DNA of 12,491 bases, taken from JANLTP01 sp031363055 (lineage in GTDB: Bacteria; Pseudomonadota; Gammaproteobacteria; Burkholderiales; Burkholderiaceae_E). The position numbers were made by a program, and so were the translations under genes. The stretch lies in assembly GCA_031363055.1 (NCBI GenBank), contig JANLTP010000035.1, positions 1 through 12,491 of the forward strand, given 5' to 3'. This document shows, in pieces, positions 1 through 6,544 of this stretch (position 1 is the stretch's first letter; every line of letters begins with the position of its first letter). The notes below the pieces were generated by a model. It had not been told where the DNA came from, did no database searches, and saw nothing but the letters and a program-made list of their open reading frames with translations.

Positions 1-228
1 TTCAGCTGGATTTACGAGGGAACTGAGCCTCGACATGCCCCATTTGCTTCGCTACCCACGTCGAAACCTGGTCGGCCCCGAAATCGGTACTTCTTGAGGC
101 TCAAGCGGTAACCTCAAGCCGTAAGTATATCCGCCTGGGCGATTTTTCAAGTGCCTCGGCAGACCAATGGCCTCAATCGGCTGGGCTATAGTTTGCAATT
201 GTTTCGCCCTCGATAATGGAACCCTCAC
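1..228. other. Gene-free leader upstream of the dehydrogenase
   Basis: I see no convincing coding region here. Open frames entering it from the right on the minus strand are shadows of the dehydrogenase gene. The segment holds a small direct repeat (100-125) and a dyad, CTTGAGG at 93-99 with CCTCAAG at 112-118. A TATAGT hexamer at 187-192 could be a -10 element for the gene at 229, but no good -35 lies 16-18 bp upstream, so I do not call a promoter. The left edge is cut, so the upstream neighbour is unknown. Confidence 0.5.
100..125. repeat. Two-copy 13-bp imperfect direct repeat
   Basis: CTCAAGCGGTAAC (100-112) is followed directly by CTCAAGCCGTAAG (113-125), 11 of 13 bases identical. The second copy also supplies one arm of a 7-bp dyad with 93-99. 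It is short and could be chance, but it matches the pattern of local tandem duplication seen in other gaps of this window. Confidence 0.5.
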
Positions 229-1254
229 ATGGCCCAGATATGTCTGCGCCAGCCCGCCAGCCTCGATCAATTGACGCTCATGCCCAGCGAGCCGCGCCGG
301 CCCGGGCCGGCCGAGGTGCTGATTCGGGTCCATGCGAGTTCTTTGAATTTTCATGATTACGCGGTCGTGACTGGCCGGATTCCGGCATCCGACGGGCGTG
401 TGCCGATGTCGGATGGTGCCGGCGAAGTGCTCGAAGTCGGGCTTGCGGTGCTGACGAGTTCTACTCAGCCCGCGCTGGTGCCGGGTGACCGGGTCATGAG
501 TCTGTTCTTTCCGCATTGGCACGATGGTGGTCCGACCCGCGCTGGCCGGCTCGGCGTGCCGGGCGATCATATCGATGGCTTTGCCAGCGAGCATGTGACC
601 GTGCCGGCATTCGCGCTGACCCGTCAGCCCAAAAATTACAGCCATGCACAGGCAGCGACCTTGCCGTGCGCGGCACTGACGGCCTGGAGGGCATTGATGG
701 TTGAAGGCTCGATTCAGGCCGGCGAGGTGGTGGTGGTTCAGGGCACGGGCGGCGTGTCACTGTTCGCGCTGCAGTTTGCCAAGATCGCCGGCGCTACCGT
801 GATTGCCACTTCATCGTCGGATGAAAAGTTGGCGCGGCTACGCGAGCTCGGTGCTGATCATCTGATCAATTATCGAACTGAGCCCAAATGGGCCAAGCGG
901 GTGACCGAGATCACCGACGGCGAGGGTGCTGATCATATTGTCGAAGTCGGTGGCGCGCAGACCCTCGTGCAGTCGATCCACGCCTGCAAGGTTGGCGGTC
1001 ACATTTCGATGATCGGTGTACTCACCGGTGTTCAAGGTCCGGTATCGACCGCCACCTTGATGTCCAAGAACATTCGTTTGAAGGGCATCACGGTCGGCAG
1101 TTGCCGCCAGCTACTCGATATGATTCGTGCAATCGAGTCAAACGGTCTTCTGCCGGTGATTGACAGTCACTACCCGCTGGCGCGGCTGGGAGATGCATTC
1201 CGGCATCAGGAGTCGGGGCGACATTTCGGCAAGATCGCCATTGATATTCAATAG
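229..1254 (+). CDS. Zinc-independent medium-chain dehydrogenase / NAD(P)H quinone oxidoreductase-like protein
   Basis: The 341-residue protein is a medium-chain dehydrogenase/reductase of the quinone-oxidoreductase type. The N-terminal GroES-like half (about 1-130) has LNFHDYAVVTG at 39-49, where zinc alcohol dehydrogenases carry their catalytic cysteine. No cysteine is there, so a catalytic zinc is unlikely. The Rossmann half carries the glycine-rich nucleotide motif GTGGVS at 172-177. The segment after the second strand (ATSSSDEK, 193-200) lacks the acidic residue typical of NAD preference, which suggests NADPH; that is inference. The substrate is unknown; quinones, enones or simple alcohols are possible. 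The ATG at 229 has only a weak GGA (218-220) as ribosome site, but the N-terminus fits the family. The gene stands alone and converges on a minus-strand operon 12 bp away, with no terminator hairpin between them. Confidence 0.85.
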   Translation: MAQICLRQPASLDQLTLMPSEPRRPGPAEVLIRVHASSLNFHDYAVVTGRIPASDGRVPMSDGAGEVLEVGLAVLTSSTQPALVPGDRVMSLFFPHWHDGGPTRAGRLGVPGDHIDGFASEHVTVPAFALTRQPKNYSHAQAATLPCAALTAWRALMVEGSIQAGEVVVVQGTGGVSLFALQFAKIAGATVIATSSSDEKLARLRELGADHLINYRTEPKWAKRVTEITDGEGADHIVEVGGAQTLVQSIHACKVGGHISMIGVLTGVQGPVSTATLMSKNIRLKGITVGSCRQLLDMIRAIESNGLLPVIDSHYPLARLGDAFRHQESGRHFGKIAIDIQ

Positions 1255-1266
1255 GTCAGTTGGGAT

Positions 1267-1773
1267 TCAAGGCCGAGGCAAGTACGTCACTTCAATGACG
1301 TCGGTCGCCGGATTGGCGTCCGTGCTGAATCGCCAGAGATAACAACTGCTCTTGCCGTCGCAGCTACCCGACTTGTTATGAAAATCGGCCGTGAATTCAC
1401 TTTGGGTGCCGCACACATCGGTCAGTACGCCGCAGCGGTACCAGTTCGAGGTGCTGGTCTGAGAGATGAAGGTGACTTTATCGATGCGCGCGACTCTGCG
1501 GCTCAGTTTGCGGGTGATTTCACCGACCAGCACAATGCCGCAGTTCGGGCATCCATGGTCATACCAGACGCTCGGGAAGTCCTCGGGCTTCGTGAGACTG
1601 ACCCGTTCGGTCACCGCAGTCATGGTCGTTGGGTTCGCTGCCGGTTGATTGCCGACGGCAGGCGTCTGTGCAATCGCCAGACCAGGTAGAACCAGACCGA
1701 TCGAGACGCTGGCCAGCACCAGTAGCCGCATCGATAACCGCATCAATAGACGCACCAATAAACGAGCTGTCAT
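1267..1773 (-). CDS. Small secreted cysteine-rich protein, function unknown
   Basis: I do not recognise this family. With the start at 1773 the product is 168 residues. It has a basic n-region (RLLV/RLLM/RLSM/RLLV), a hydrophobic core (LASVSIGLVLPGLA) and a likely signal-peptidase site after AIA, near residue 35. There is no lipobox. The mature part has six cysteines: a CPNC pair, then YRCG and DVCG, then a C..C set near the C-terminus (GSCDG, SSCYLW), ending in IEVTYLPRP. Paired cysteines suggest disulfides in the periplasm; CPNC resembles a thioredoxin-type CxxC, but I see no thioredoxin fold. The longer in-frame start at 1875 would overlap tctA by 94 bp and add a non-hydrophobic leader before the signal peptide, so I prefer 1773. 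That start lies 8 bp after the tctA stop, with GAGGGG (1788-1793) about 14 nt upstream, which points to coupling with tctA. Confidence 0.7.
   Translation of the reverse strand: MTARLLVRLLMRLSMRLLVLASVSIGLVLPGLAIAQTPAVGNQPAANPTTMTAVTERVSLTKPEDFPSVWYDHGCPNCGIVLVGEITRKLSRRVARIDKVTFISQTSTSNWYRCGVLTDVCGTQSEFTADFHNKSGSCDGKSSCYLWRFSTDANPATDVIEVTYLPRP
1717..1764 (-). repeat. Four 12-bp tandem repeats inside a signal-peptide coding region
   Basis: On the plus strand the units are CACCAGTAGCCG (1717-1728), CATCGATAACCG (1729-1740), CATCAATAGACG (1741-1752) and CACCAATAAACG (1753-1764). Read on the minus strand they encode the tetrapeptides RLLV, RLLM, RLSM and RLLV. The array lengthens the basic n-region of the secreted protein and creates additional in-frame ATG codons at 1743 and 1731, none with a visible Shine-Dalgarno sequence. 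Confidence 0.75.
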
Positions 1774-1781
1774 CAGCGCGG

Positions 1782-3290
1782 CTACAGCCCCTCGGCCTGC
1801 GCCAACCGCGAGCGTCGCGCCAAAAGCCTGGGAATGATCAATATGGCCAGGATCAATACCAGTATCACCGCACAAATGGGTTTGGTGGCGAACACCGTCC
1901 AGTCGCCCTGGCTGATCGATAACGCATTGCGCAACTGTTTCTCGGCCATCGGTCCAAGAATCATGCCGACGATGATCGGTGCCGTCGGGAAACCGTAGCG
2001 GCGCATCGCCAGGCCGAGTAATCCAATGATCAGCAACAGCGCCAGATCAAACCAGCTTTGCCGTAGGCTGTAGGCACCCAAGGTCGAAAAAATCAGAATG
2101 CCGCCGTACAGCAACGGCGTCGGTACGCGCAAGATCTTGACCCAAAGACCCACCATCGGCAGGTTCAAGACCAGCAACATCACGTTGCCAATGTATAGAG
2201 ACGCAATCAAGGTCCAAACCAGCGGGCCCGAGGTCTGCATCAAGGCTGGGCCGGGTTGCAGGTTGTAGTTTTGAAACGCCGCCAGCAGAATCGCAGTGGT
2301 TGATGAAATCGGTATGCCCAAGGTCAGCAGCGGCGCAAGCGCAGCAGTAACCGTTGCATTGTTGGCAGCCTCGGGGCCGGCGACACCCTCGATGGCGCCG
2401 GGCCCGCCGTTACTGGTGAAATCCTGCGGATGCTTCGACAGTTTCTTTTCGGCCGCGTACGACAGAAACGTCGGTATCTCTGCGCCGCCGGCAGGTATCA
2501 GTCCGAATGGAAACCCGATCAACGAGCCGCGTATCCAGGCCGGTATCGAGCGCCGCCAATCGGACGCATTCATCTTGACCTGAGAGAGCTTGTTCATCGT
2601 GCCTTCGCCGCGAAAATAAAGCGCCCCATACAAGGCTTCGCCGACCGCAAACAAGCCTACCGCCACCACCACAATGTCGATACCGTCATAGAGCTCCGAT
2701 ATGCCCATCGAGTAACGGTTCTGACCCGAACTCGGCTCTATTCCAATGAGGCCAATGCCAAGCCCGATGAACAGGGCGGTCATGCCGCGCAGGGTTGACG
2801 AACCCAGTACTGCCGACACGGTGGTGAATGCCAGCACCATGATCATGAAGTATTCGGCGGGTCCGAACCTCAATGCGAATTCGGCGGCGGCCGGTGCGAC
2901 GAACGACAGCGCAATGGTTGCGATGGTGCCGGCCACGAACGAGCCGATGGCGGCCGTCGCCAACGCCGGTCCGGCACGGCCGTTACGCGCCATCGCGTTA
3001 CCTTCCATGGCTGTGACCATGGTCGCAGACTCGCCCGGCGTATTCATCAGGATCGAGGTCGTTGAGCCACCGAACATGGCGCCGTAATAGATCCCGGCGA
3101 ACATGATGAGCGCTGAGGCGGGATCGACTTTGGCGGTGATCGGCAACAGCATGGCCAGGGTCAGCGCCGGGCCGATTCCCGGCAACACGCCAATCGCAGT
3201 TCCAATGAAGCAGCCAATAAAGGCCCACAGCAAGTTGATCGGCGTCGCAGCGATGGCAAAGCCGTTCATTAACGCACTAAGTGTTTCCAT
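1782..3290 (-). CDS. tctA: Tripartite tricarboxylate transporter, large membrane subunit TctA
   Basis: TctA is the large permease subunit of the three-part TTT carboxylate uptake system, working with TctB and the periplasmic binding protein TctC. The 502-residue length is normal. Hydrophobic segments run along the whole protein, consistent with about a dozen membrane spans. Family motifs are clear: GVLPGIGP at 34-41, the YYGAMFGGSTTSILMNTPGE region at about 68-87, and a second conserved block around 300-335 containing GVAGPEAANNA and GIPISSTTAILL. The ATG at 3290 has AAGAG a few bases upstream as a modest ribosome site. It is the third gene of the tctC-tctB-tctA series, 75 bp after tctB, and is followed by the secreted cysteine-rich gene after 8 bp. 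The substrate cannot be read from sequence; citrate and related tri- or dicarboxylates are known for the family. No TctDE-type regulator lies in the window. Confidence 0.96.
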   Translation of the reverse strand: METLSALMNGFAIAATPINLLWAFIGCFIGTAIGVLPGIGPALTLAMLLPITAKVDPASALIMFAGIYYGAMFGGSTTSILMNTPGESATMVTAMEGNAMARNGRAGPALATAAIGSFVAGTIATIALSFVAPAAAEFALRFGPAEYFMIMVLAFTTVSAVLGSSTLRGMTALFIGLGIGLIGIEPSSGQNRYSMGISELYDGIDIVVVAVGLFAVGEALYGALYFRGEGTMNKLSQVKMNASDWRRSIPAWIRGSLIGFPFGLIPAGGAEIPTFLSYAAEKKLSKHPQDFTSNGGPGAIEGVAGPEAANNATVTAALAPLLTLGIPISSTTAILLAAFQNYNLQPGPALMQTSGPLVWTLIASLYIGNVMLLVLNLPMVGLWVKILRVPTPLLYGGILIFSTLGAYSLRQSWFDLALLLIIGLLGLAMRRYGFPTAPIIVGMILGPMAEKQLRNALSISQGDWTVFATKPICAVILVLILAILIIPRLLARRSRLAQAEGL

Positions 3291-3307
3291 GATCGCTCTT
3301 AATGGGG

Positions 3308-3370
3308 AAGCAAGAGTGCTGTTTGCGCAAGCACGAGTGCTGGTTCAGGAAGCACAAGTTCTGGCTCAAA
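3308..3370 (-). repeat. Three 21-bp tandem repeats between tctB and tctA, each with a dyad
   Basis: Units are at 3308-3328, 3329-3349 and 3350-3370; neighbouring units match at 16 of 21 positions. Each begins AAGCA and contains a dyad of the form AGCAC-NN-GTGCT. It is perfect in the middle unit (AGCACGAGTGCT, 3330-3341) and has one mismatch in each outer unit. Spacing is exactly 21 bp, two turns of B-DNA. The array starts within the tctB stop codon region (stop at 3366-3368) and ends just before the tctA ribosome site. It could be a protein-binding array, an intercistronic RNA structure, or a neutral duplication; the sequence alone does not decide. Confidence 0.75.
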
Positions 3371-3824
3371 TTCCGAGCGCGGGCAGCAGCGGCAGATTGA
3401 TCGCAAGTAACTTGGCAAACAGGAACCAAAGGGGCAGCGTGATCGCCAGCGAGATCAGCGCATCGCGCAGCGGCCGAACGCTGCCGTAGCCGCGTGCTAC
3501 GCAGACCATCAGCACCACACTGGCCAGTGGAAAACCGACCCAACCGATCAGCGCAATGGTCAATACCAGACCTGCGAGAACCCACCCCAGAGGCATGAGC
3601 TTGGGCGCCTGGCCGTCGGCGTCTTCGGCTTCGAGCAAGACGGCATCGCCTCGCAGCATCGTCAGGAGGCCACAAATGCCCAGGCCGATCGAAACCAGTA
3701 TCGGTACGGTTCGATTCGAGATACCCGCGTAGCCCGCCTGACTTTCGATCCAGAATAGACCGATCGCAAAGAACGCGGCCATGGCAAGCACCACCGCGCC
3801 GACGATCTGGCTAGGTTTGGTCAT
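3366..3824 (-). CDS. tctB: Tripartite tricarboxylate transporter, small membrane subunit TctB
   Basis: TctB is the small, poorly conserved membrane partner of TctA. The 152-residue protein shows four hydrophobic segments: about 7-25, 40-58, a long stretch around 78-108 that may be one or two spans, and one near the C-terminus (ISLAITLPLWFLFAKLL). A hydrophilic loop rich in acidic residues (about 63-75) separates the halves. Length and topology fit the family, and its place between tctC and tctA makes the call secure. The ATG at 3824 is the only sensible start because an in-frame TAA lies seven codons upstream. No Shine-Dalgarno sequence precedes it; the leader is instead an A-rich 13-bp repeat array, so translation may depend on coupling to tctC or on an unstructured leader. 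Confidence 0.9.
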   Translation of the reverse strand: MTKPSQIVGAVVLAMAAFFAIGLFWIESQAGYAGISNRTVPILVSIGLGICGLLTMLRGDAVLLEAEDADGQAPKLMPLGWVLAGLVLTIALIGWVGFPLASVVLMVCVARGYGSVRPLRDALISLAITLPLWFLFAKLLAINLPLLPALGI

Positions 3825-3835
3825 GGAAACTGCGT

Positions 3836-3900
3836 TCGATTACTTGGTTCGATCACGTCGCTCGTTTACTTCAATTGATTACTTTACTCGATTACTTCGC
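3836..3900 (-). repeat. Five 13-bp tandem repeats between tctC and tctB
   Basis: Plus-strand units are TCGATTACTTGGT (3836-3848), TCGATCACGTCGC (3849-3861), TCGTTTACTTCAA (3862-3874), TTGATTACTTTAC (3875-3887) and TCGATTACTTCGC (3888-3900). Each matches the last unit at 10-11 of 13 positions. The last unit overlaps the final two codons and the stop of tctC (AK-stop), so the array looks seeded from that gene end. In the transcribed direction every unit carries a stop triplet (four TAA, one TGA). Because 13 is not a multiple of three, the stops fall in all three frames. Confidence 0.85.
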
Positions 3901-4887
3901 CACACCCAGTTCGCGCAGAATTGCGCCCAGGCGTTTTTGTTCAGACTCGACGTAGGCGCCAAACTCGTCGCCGGTTTGCAGGAACGGCGCCCACTCGTTT
4001 TTCTTCAACGATTCTTTCCAGGCGGCGTGTTCGGTGCCTTTGACGACTGCCTCAATCAAGCTCTTTCTCTGTTCGGCATTGATGCCCGGTGCGCCGTAGA
4101 CACCGCGCCAGTTGTAGATTTCGACATTGATGCCCTGGTCCTTGAGGGTCTTGACACCGTTGATCACAAAGCTTGAAGACACGGCCAAGGCGCGCATTTT
4201 GCCGGACTGTATGAACGGCATGAACTCGGAGACGCCTGCAATGCCTACGGTGACATGTCCACCCAGTATGGCGGCCGAGGCTTCGCCACCGCCCTGAAAC
4301 GGTACATAGTTGACCTTGGTCGGATCAACGCCGACTTCCTTGGCGACCAGTCCGCTCAAAATATGGTCGACCGAGCCCTTTGAGCCACCGCCCCAGGATA
4401 CGCTGCCCGGATTGGCCTTTAACTGATCGACCAGATCCTTGACCGTTTTGATCGGGGAACTTGCGGCAACCACGAGAATCATGGAGTCGGCGAACAAGCG
4501 TGCGATCGGCGTCGCGTTTTTCAACGATATCGGCGGTTTGTTGGTCTCAATCGCGCCGACCATCACGGCACCGGTAACCAGCAACGCCGATGGGTTGTTT
4601 TTTTCCGAATTCACAAATTGGGTGAGGCCGATAATGCCGCCGGCGCCCCCCTTGTTCTCAAACGAAGTTGTTTTGGCGGACCCGGCGGCAATCATGGCGG
4701 CACCCAGGCTGCGGCCGGTCTGATCGAAGCCGCCGCCCGGGTTGGCGCCGATCATGAATTTGACGACATCGAGCGCGTACGCCTGAAGAGGTGCCGCAGT
4801 CGCTACGACAGCAAAGGCCGCAACCGCCGATTGACGCAGCAGGCGCAGCGCGATCGAGCTGTGGGCAAACTGATCCGAGATTCTCAC
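3892..4887 (-). CDS. tctC: Tripartite tricarboxylate transporter substrate-binding protein TctC (Bug family)
   Basis: The 331-residue protein is a periplasmic solute receptor of the Bug/TctC family. It binds a small carboxylate and delivers it to TctA/TctB. A signal peptide covers about residues 1-38, with hydrophobic core AVAAFAVVATAAPL and a likely cut after QAYA. The mature part has PGGGFDQTGR at 50-59, ENKGGAGGIIG shortly after, and a WGGGSKGSVDH segment in the middle, all at usual Bug positions. Length is typical. The start is a GTG at 4885-4887, supported by a strong GAGGAGA ribosome site (4892-4898) at correct spacing. It heads the tctCBA operon; the 105-bp gap upstream toward gph has room for a promoter. 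GATAAT (4911-4916 on the minus strand) is a possible -10, but no good -35 accompanies it. Confidence 0.94.
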   Translation of the reverse strand: MRISDQFAHSSIALRLLRQSAVAAFAVVATAAPLQAYALDVVKFMIGANPGGGFDQTGRSLGAAMIAAGSAKTTSFENKGGAGGIIGLTQFVNSEKNNPSALLVTGAVMVGAIETNKPPISLKNATPIARLFADSMILVVAASSPIKTVKDLVDQLKANPGSVSWGGGSKGSVDHILSGLVAKEVGVDPTKVNYVPFQGGGEASAAILGGHVTVGIAGVSEFMPFIQSGKMRALAVSSSFVINGVKTLKDQGINVEIYNWRGVYGAPGINAEQRKSLIEAVVKGTEHAAWKESLKKNEWAPFLQTGDEFGAYVESEQKRLGAILRELGVAK

Positions 4888-4891
4888 TGTG

Positions 4892-4898
4892 TCTCCTC
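4892..4898 (-). promoter_or_regulatory. Ribosome binding site fixing the GTG start of tctC
   Basis: GAGGAGA on the minus strand ends 4 nt before the GTG at 4887. It is one of the two strongest ribosome sites in the window and decides the non-ATG start. Confidence 0.8.
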
Positions 4899-4992
4899 GA
4901 CGGTCGATTGATTATCATCGCCCGCAACAAAATGCGCCAGCGCCTGTAAGCCCACTCAACCGCGACACTCGCTTGGACGAACAATGCGGTCG

Positions 4993-5694
4993 TTATCGCA
5001 AGCCTAGCCAGGATTTGAGTTCAATCGGTAACCGGATTGTAATCGTCGCGCCCCACTGTTCGGGCGAGTCGTGCGCGCCGCAATAACCATAGGCGGCCGC
5101 CACCGTCAGCATGCCGGCAGCCCGACCGGCTTCAACGTCGCGTTCGTCATCGCCGACGTAGATGCAGCGGCGCGGATCGACGTTGGCAATTCTTGCGGCG
5201 TAGTACAGAGGTGCCGGATCCGGCTTGGCGGCGCCCGCCGTATCGCCACCGACGGTCGCCACACTGCGACTCAATAACTCAAGATGCGCGAGGATGGGGC
5301 GAACATAGCGCTCGATCTTATTGCTGACAATGCCCCACTTGCAGCCAGCCGCATCGAGTGCATCGAGCACCTCGGAAATCCCGTCGAACAGTTTCGTGTG
5401 CACGCACATGGCTGCCTCGTAACGAGATAAAAATTCGTCGCGTAGCGCGGGAAAACGCTCATCCTCTTTGGCAATGCCAAAGCCTCTGCCAATCAGTCCA
5501 CGCGCACCCATCGACGCAAACGGTCGCAGTTCCATCAGCGCCAGTTCGGGCAGGCCGCGTTCGTTACGCATATCGTTGATGGGCACCGACAGATCGGTCG
5601 CGCTATCGGCCACTGTGCCGTCAAGATCGAAGAAGACCGCCAGCGGCATCTCACCCGTCGGCCTGAGCTTTAATGGCACACCTGAAGTGAGCAT
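4993..5694 (-). CDS. gph: Phosphoglycolate phosphatase (HAD superfamily)
   Basis: Gph hydrolyses 2-phosphoglycolate to glycolate, clearing a product of DNA 3'-end repair and oxygenase side reactions in the cytoplasm. All four HAD motifs are visible in the 233-residue reading: DLDGT at 23-27 (Asp nucleophile D23 and acid D25), SNK at 124-126, KPDP at 157-160 and GDDERD at 181-186. A helical cap lies between motifs I and II, as in the Gph/PGP group. The assigned start at 5694 lies 6 bp after the ubiG stop, so translation is probably coupled. It gives about 15 residues before the usual start of the family. The internal ATG at 5649 (MPLAVFFDLDGT) is an equally possible start. A related HAD activity, such as another sugar-phosphate phosphatase, cannot be excluded, but the ubiG-gph linkage favours Gph. 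Confidence 0.88.
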   Translation of the reverse strand: MLTSGVPLKLRPTGEMPLAVFFDLDGTVADSATDLSVPINDMRNERGLPELALMELRPFASMGARGLIGRGFGIAKEDERFPALRDEFLSRYEAAMCVHTKLFDGISEVLDALDAAGCKWGIVSNKIERYVRPILAHLELLSRSVATVGGDTAGAAKPDPAPLYYAARIANVDPRRCIYVGDDERDVEAGRAAGMLTVAAAYGYCGAHDSPEQWGATITIRLPIELKSWLGLR

Positions 5695-5700
5695 CAGCGG

Positions 5701-6432
5701 TCAGCTTTTTCGAAACGCGACCAGGTAGTTGACGGTCACGTCCGTGGCCGTCAACTTGTAGACGCCGCTCAATGGGTTATAGGTCAATCCGGTCATTTCG
5801 ATCTTCTCCAGGCCATGACGGCGAGCCGCACCGATTAATTCGGAGGGCCGGATGAATTTCGAATAATCATGGGTGCCGCTCGGCAATAAGCGCAGAAGAT
5901 ATTCGGCGCCGATGATCGCAAACAGAAATGATTTCGGATTGCGATTCAAGGTGCTCATGAATACCCAGCCACCGGGCTTGACCAATGCGCTGCACGCCTT
6001 GATGGTCGATTCCGGGTCGGGAACATGTTCGAGCATTTCCATGCAAGTGACGACATCAAATGTCGCCGGACTGCGCAAGGCAATATCCTCGGCAGAAATT
6101 TTTTCGTAGTCGAGGCGGGCGCCGGACTCCAGAGCATGCAGACGGGCGACTTGCAGCGGTTTATCCGCCAGATCAACGCCGCGCACCCGCGCGCCTTGGT
6201 GGGCCATCGCCTCGGCAAGAATTCCGCCACCGCAGCCAATATCGAGCGCCGTTTTGTCGGATAAGCCACCAGACAGTTTCTGCAACCAATTCAGTCGCAG
6301 CGGATTGATTTCATGGAGTGGACGAAATTCAGAGCTGGGGTCCCACCAGCGACTGGCCAGGGCCTGGAATTTGGCAACCTCGGCAGCGTCGACGTTGGCT
6401 GATTGGGTTTCAGTAGTACTGGATTGCAACAT
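5701..6432 (-). CDS. ubiG: Ubiquinone biosynthesis O-methyltransferase UbiG
   Basis: UbiG carries out both SAM-dependent O-methylations of ubiquinone synthesis, including the last step to ubiquinone. The 243-residue length is typical. The N-terminal signature FQALASRWWDPSSEFRPLH (22-40) with INPLRL is diagnostic. The SAM-binding motif I is LDIGCGGG at 63-70, followed by the acidic residue D87 in GVDLAD. Further motifs are DVVTCMEMLEHVPDP and GWVFMSTLNRNPKS, then DYSKFIRPSEL near the C-terminus. The region around FLFAIIGAEYLLRLLPSGTH fits the membrane-touching segment known for UbiG. The ATG at 6432 has no strong ribosome site. The gene follows two hairpins after ompA, so it probably has its own promoter or uses read-through; gph follows after 6 bp. 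Confidence 0.96.
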   Translation of the reverse strand: MLQSSTTETQSANVDAAEVAKFQALASRWWDPSSEFRPLHEINPLRLNWLQKLSGGLSDKTALDIGCGGGILAEAMAHQGARVRGVDLADKPLQVARLHALESGARLDYEKISAEDIALRSPATFDVVTCMEMLEHVPDPESTIKACSALVKPGGWVFMSTLNRNPKSFLFAIIGAEYLLRLLPSGTHDYSKFIRPSELIGAARRHGLEKIEMTGLTYNPLSGVYKLTATDVTVNYLVAFRKS

Positions 6433-6469
6433 ATCGAGATCTTACAAGAATCAGTATTCTAAACGGCGA

Positions 6470-6489
6470 AACCCCGCTCGCGCGGGGTT
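6470..6489 (-). terminator. Second terminator-like hairpin after ompA
   Basis: AACCCCGC (6470-6477) pairs with GCGGGGTT (6482-6489) around a 4-base loop. In the ompA direction the stem is followed by TTTCGCCGTTT, a broken T-rich run, so termination may be partial. It lies about 37 bp before the ubiG start. Confidence 0.6.
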
Positions 6490-6500
6490 CCAAAATACAA

Positions 6501-6518
6501 ACCCCGCTTTCGCGGGGT
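6501..6518 (-). terminator. First terminator-like hairpin after ompA
   Basis: ACCCCGC (6501-6507) pairs with GCGGGGT (6512-6518) around loop TTTC. In the ompA direction it is followed by TTGTATTTT, a reasonable though interrupted T-run. It lies about 26 bp past the ompA stop and is the likely main terminator of this abundant transcript. Confidence 0.65.
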
Positions 6519-6544
6519 CTGGTCTAACAAAGCAAGCGGTTAGC

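Larger units (their letters stand above)
6469..6528 (-). repeat. Two-copy 30-bp direct repeat carrying terminator hairpins
   Basis: The first 20 bases of each 30-bp unit (6469-6498 and 6499-6528) are nearly identical, differing only in two loop bases; the last 10 have diverged. Each unit holds one GC-rich hairpin. The arrangement is best explained by tandem duplication of a terminator. Confidence 0.7.

Noticed and set aside
52..645. Minus-strand open frame at the left edge
   Set aside because: Mostly antisense to the dehydrogenase and without domain-like sequence.
1255..1266. Bidirectional terminator between the convergent genes
   Set aside because: Only 12 bp and no inverted repeat; the transcripts probably overlap.
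3277..3675. Minus-strand frame reading the 21-bp repeats as NLCFLNQ/HSCLRKQ/HSCFP heptads
   Set aside because: Most of it is a shifted frame of tctB, and the heptad look follows from 21 being a multiple of three. No start signal and tctB is intact, so not a frameshifted extension.
3836..3900. CRISPR-like array
   Set aside because: The units are directly adjacent with no unique spacers, are only 13 bp and degenerate, and no cas gene is near.
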